The notes beneath the pieces were generated by a model that made no database searches, was not told where the DNA came from, and was given only the letters and a program-made list of their open reading frames with translations. DNA of 64,000 bases, from NCBI RefSeq assembly GCF_003075435.1, contig NZ_QCZJ01000012.1, positions 62,001 through 126,000 on the forward strand. The letters are read 5' to 3'. Source of the stretch: Terrimonas sp. (GTDB lineage Bacteria > Bacteroidota > Bacteroidia > Chitinophagales > Chitinophagaceae). Both the position numbers and the translations under genes were made by a program. Of this stretch, positions 61,386 to 64,000 are shown one piece after another (position 1 is the first letter of the stretch; each line of letters starts with the position of its first letter).

Positions 61386-62150
61386 ATGGCAGGCACAAGT
61401 AAATCCACCGAAAGACTAGTAAACGTATTTGTGTGCGTAGGCGCAGCAGTCGTTATCTTTGGCGCATGGGCGAAAATCCTTCATAAGCCTATTGCGGACA
61501 TGATGCTTACAGTTGGCCTTTTAACTGAAGCTGTAATCTTCCTGGTTTATGCATTCTTACCCCCTCCCGGTGGTGAAATGAAAGAAATTGCTGAATCACT
61601 GAAAGGTGGTGTAGGCGTAGCTGGCGGAAATCCCGCATTAGCTTCTATGGATAAAATGTTGCAGGATGCAGCTATTAATCCTACTAATCTTCAACGCCTT
61701 GGCGAAAATTTCGGCAAGTTGGGTAAAACAGTAGAAAAAATGGCTGATATAGCAGATGTAACTGCTGCAACCGGTGAGTATGCTGCTAAAACAAAAGCTG
61801 CCACCCAGGCGCTTGAGCAGGTAAAAGATGCTTATTTAGGTGCTGCCAATACCGCTAAAAGCTTTAATGAAGCTGCTGATTCAACAAAGCAGTTCCATGG
61901 CCAGGTTCAAACACTTACAAAGAACTTATCTTCTTTAAATACTATTTACGAATTAGAGTTACAGGATACCAATAATCACCTTAAGGCGATGAATGGCTTC
62001 TACAGCAATCTTGTACAGGCTTCTCAAACAATGCAGGGTAGCGTAGAAGATGCGAAGAAAACGCAGGAGCAGATCAGCCTGCTGGCTAAAAACCTTGGTA
62101 ACCTGAACAATGTATATGGTAATATGCTTGCTGCAATGCAGGGCAGATAA
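61386..62150 (+). CDS. gldL: Gliding/type IX secretion motor protein GldL
   Basis: A 254-residue inner-membrane protein. Two helices (VNVFVCVGAAVVIFGAWAKIL and MMLTVGLLTEAVIFLVYAFL) are followed by a long coiled-coil-rich cytoplasmic tail (SFNEAADSTKQFHGQVQTLTKNL and further heptads). Glu48 in LLTEAVIF corresponds to the proton-pathway glutamate of GldL, and Lys30 to the conserved lysine of helix 1. With GldM it forms the proton-driven rotary motor of type IX secretion. Confidence 0.96.
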   Translation: MAGTSKSTERLVNVFVCVGAAVVIFGAWAKILHKPIADMMLTVGLLTEAVIFLVYAFLPPPGGEMKEIAESLKGGVGVAGGNPALASMDKMLQDAAINPTNLQRLGENFGKLGKTVEKMADIADVTAATGEYAAKTKAATQALEQVKDAYLGAANTAKSFNEAADSTKQFHGQVQTLTKNLSSLNTIYELELQDTNNHLKAMNGFYSNLVQASQTMQGSVEDAKKTQEQISLLAKNLGNLNNVYGNMLAAMQGR

Positions 62151-62214
62151 CCAGAACGGTGGATTGATCGATATTATTAACCCTTGATTCGTAAATATTA
62201 AATCCTGAAAAATC

Positions 62215-63738
62215 ATGGCACTACCTAAAGAGCCGCGGCAGAAGATGATTAATATGATGTATTTGGTGCTGACAGCATTGCTGGCGCTGAATGTGTCTGC
62301 CGAAATCATCAATGCCTTTAAAACAGTCGATAACAGTTTAGTTAAATCCAACAGTACGCTCACGGCAGCTACTGATGAAATATACACTGCATTTGCAGCC
62401 AGCCTTGAAGAACCTAAAACCCGCGAAAAAGCGGCGTTTTGGAAGCCAAAGGCTGACCAGGTAAAAGAACTGTCTTCTAAAATGTCAGTCTATATAGATG
62501 ACCTGAAAGACAAGTTAAAAAGAGAAAGCGGTTATGCGCCTGAAAAAGGAGACACTACTTTTAAAGTAGAGAACCTGGATGCCGCAACCCGCCTGATGGC
62601 TACCAATGGAGAAGGCGAAAAATTACGCGCAGCATTGGAGCAGTATAAAAAAGACATATTGGCAATAGATCCTGATATCGCAAAAGAATTTGATCACAGC
62701 CTGCCGATTAATCTTGAGCAACCTGTATCTGAAGCCGGTAATACCAACCAGAGCTGGACAGACGCTTACTTTCACATGACACCTTCTATTGCTGCACTAA
62801 CTATTTTAAGTAAGTTTCAGAATGATGTAAAAAATACTGAAAACAAAGTAGCTTCTTATTGCTTTAAAAGAATTGGTGAACAAAAAGTAATTTTTAACAA
62901 GTTTGAACCAATGATAGGTGCAAATTCTACCTATCTTATGCCCGGTGAACAACTGGAATTAAAAGCGGGTTTGGGTGCTTTTAACTCTGAAGTAAAACCA
63001 AAGGTATTTGTAAATGGAACTCCTGCTGCTGTTAATGATAATGGAGTAGCGGAAATTAAAATGCCTGCCGGCGGTTCGGGTGGTCACAGTGTAAAGATTG
63101 ATGTAAAATATCCTGACCCTGGCACCGGCGAAGAAAAAACATTGAGCAAAGTATTTGAATATACCGTAGGCCAGCCTTCCGGTGTAGCGGTAATGGCAGA
63201 CAAAATGAATGTATTGTATGTTGGTGTTGATAACCCATTAACCATAACAGCTGGCGCAGGTAGTGAAAAAGTAAGCGCGTCAATCAGTAATGGTAATGTT
63301 AGCAAAGCTGGTGGCAGCAAATATATTGCTAAACCAAAAGAACCAGGAACTGCTGATGTTAACGTATTAGTTGATGGTAAATCTGCAGGTAAAGTTTCAT
63401 TCCGTGTAAAATATTTACCTCCTCCAACAGCAATGGTCGGTACCTTTGAAATGGGGCAGGTGCCTACAGCTCAATTTAAAGCAATGGGAGGCGTAAGAGC
63501 AGTATTGCAGAATTCTGAATTTGAGGCTAATTACGAGGTAATAAGTTACTCTATAGCTGATCAAAGCGCTGGTGACTTCAATCTTGTGCCTAATAATGGA
63601 GCACGTTGGTCAGGAGCTGCAGCTAATGTTGTTAATAACTTAAAGCCCGGGCGTAGCGTTTATATTGCCGATATTAAGGCCAGAGGCCCTGATGGAAGAA
63701 CTATAAAATTAAGAGACCTGTCCTTTATTTTAAGATAA
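62215..63738 (+). CDS. gldM: Gliding/type IX secretion motor protein GldM
   Basis: A 507-residue protein with one N-terminal membrane helix (MMYLVLTALLALNVSAEII) that sits inside the GldL pentamer, and four periplasmic domains reaching up to the GldK/GldN ring. The start MALPKEPRQKMINMM is family-typical, and the C-terminal part (GGVRAVLQNSEFEANYEVISY) belongs to the last domain. 64 bases after gldL. Confidence 0.96.
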   Translation: MALPKEPRQKMINMMYLVLTALLALNVSAEIINAFKTVDNSLVKSNSTLTAATDEIYTAFAASLEEPKTREKAAFWKPKADQVKELSSKMSVYIDDLKDKLKRESGYAPEKGDTTFKVENLDAATRLMATNGEGEKLRAALEQYKKDILAIDPDIAKEFDHSLPINLEQPVSEAGNTNQSWTDAYFHMTPSIAALTILSKFQNDVKNTENKVASYCFKRIGEQKVIFNKFEPMIGANSTYLMPGEQLELKAGLGAFNSEVKPKVFVNGTPAAVNDNGVAEIKMPAGGSGGHSVKIDVKYPDPGTGEEKTLSKVFEYTVGQPSGVAVMADKMNVLYVGVDNPLTITAGAGSEKVSASISNGNVSKAGGSKYIAKPKEPGTADVNVLVDGKSAGKVSFRVKYLPPPTAMVGTFEMGQVPTAQFKAMGGVRAVLQNSEFEANYEVISYSIADQSAGDFNLVPNNGARWSGAAANVVNNLKPGRSVYIADIKARGPDGRTIKLRDLSFILR

Positions 63739-63782
63739 AATTTAGTAGATATCTATTTAGAGTTTAATAAACATTTTGACCA

Positions 63783-64000
63783 TGAAATGGAAATTCGCGA
63801 AATATGCTTTACTGGTAGTTGCTTTTGGAATGGCAATTAATGTGGTAGACGCGCAAACAAGAAAGAAAACAACGCGTAAAACCACAACCACTGCTAAAAA
63901 GAAAGCCTCTGCCAAGAAAACTCAGGCTAATGTGGCTGATGCAAACCTTGGTGTAGCCAAGCAGGATACAATGGTTGTAAAAGCACAGCCAAAAGATCCT
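63783..64000 (+). CDS. gldN: Gliding/type IX secretion protein GldN (partial, 3' end outside window)
   Basis: 72 codons up to the window edge. A signal peptide (FAKYALLVVAFGMAINVVDAQ, cleaved after DAQ) is followed by a Lys/Thr/Ala-rich segment (TRKKTTRKTTTTAKKKAS). Position after gldM identifies it as GldN, the partner of GldK in the periplasmic ring. The body of the protein lies outside the window. Confidence 0.85.

Noticed and set aside
1-64000. tRNA, rRNA or tmRNA genes in the intergenic gaps
   Set aside because: I looked for T-loop (GGTTCGA-type) and acceptor patterns in the gaps and saw none. A covariance scan would be needed to exclude atypical ones.

Overview
The window looks like a piece of chromosome from an aerobic member of the Bacteroidota, probably family Chitinophagaceae. 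The taxon is inferred from gene content, not from a database search. Supporting signs are type IX secretion/gliding genes (gldE, gldD, gldK, gldL, gldM, gldN), a secreted protease with a C-terminal type IX sorting domain, -7 promoter boxes of the Bacteroidetes form TAnnTTTG, no obvious Shine-Dalgarno sequences, and many families typical of the phylum (DUF5916, DUF4271, DUF6526, DUF1080). The DNA is moderately AT-rich. I see no insertion sequences, prophage, CRISPR array, rRNA or tRNA genes. Two genes are cut by the window edges: metE on the left and gldN on the right.

Layout. 1-7.2 kb: metE behind a cobalamin riboswitch, a divergent Lrp/AsnC regulator, nrdA-nrdB (class I ribonucleotide reductase without an ATP-cone), and an alpha/beta hydrolase broken by one in-frame stop. 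7.3-13.5 kb (minus strand): peroxiredoxin, a DUF5916 outer-membrane protein, and the run HU - TPR - 31-residue basic ribosomal-type protein - RNase G. 13.7-17.5 kb (plus): mutY, ssb, gldE, gldD. 17.5-20.7 kb: a Xre/RES toxin-antitoxin pair, a DUF3109 protein and a polysaccharide deacetylase. 20.8-28.3 kb (minus): NUMOD4/HNH protein, TetR regulator, cysS, EEP phosphatase, a rhomboid pseudoprotease next to an active rhomboid, and rlmD. 28.4-36 kb: a structured intergenic element, a helical-repeat protein, DUF6526, a Tat-exported Gfo/Idh/MocA oxidoreductase, small proteins, an M6 metalloprotease without signal peptide.

36.0-43.3 kb is the most coherent accessory unit. Two divergent arms, each closed by an intrinsic terminator, encode a DUF1080 keto-disaccharide hydrolase, a lipoprotein cytochrome c, two TIM-barrel isomerases, a Gfo/Idh/MocA oxidoreductase, a GMC flavoprotein and its Tat-targeted small subunit. 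Together these read as an oxidative 3-keto-glycoside pathway: oxidise a sugar at C3 in the periplasm, pass electrons to cytochrome c, cleave the keto-glycoside, then isomerise or reduce the product. This is a pathway inference; no substrate can be named.

43.5-52.5 kb: cardiolipin synthase, a UxaA-type dehydratase with an SDR, an unidentified lipoprotein, and a minus-strand unit of two paralogous beta-barrel proteins plus a lysyl-endopeptidase-like protease with a type IX sorting domain. 52.8-59.8 kb: hemW, an Omp85-family protein, DUF4271-hemD, and a DUF255 thioredoxin-domain protein. 59.9-64 kb: gldK-gldL-gldM-gldN, the core of the type IX secretion motor and ring.

Non-coding signals of note are the riboswitch, several strong hairpins and terminators, a GTAGAGAC-type palindrome, intergenic spacers built from degenerate repeated words, a two-hairpin element at 28.4-28.6 kb, and -7 boxes so close to start codons that leaderless mRNAs are plausible.
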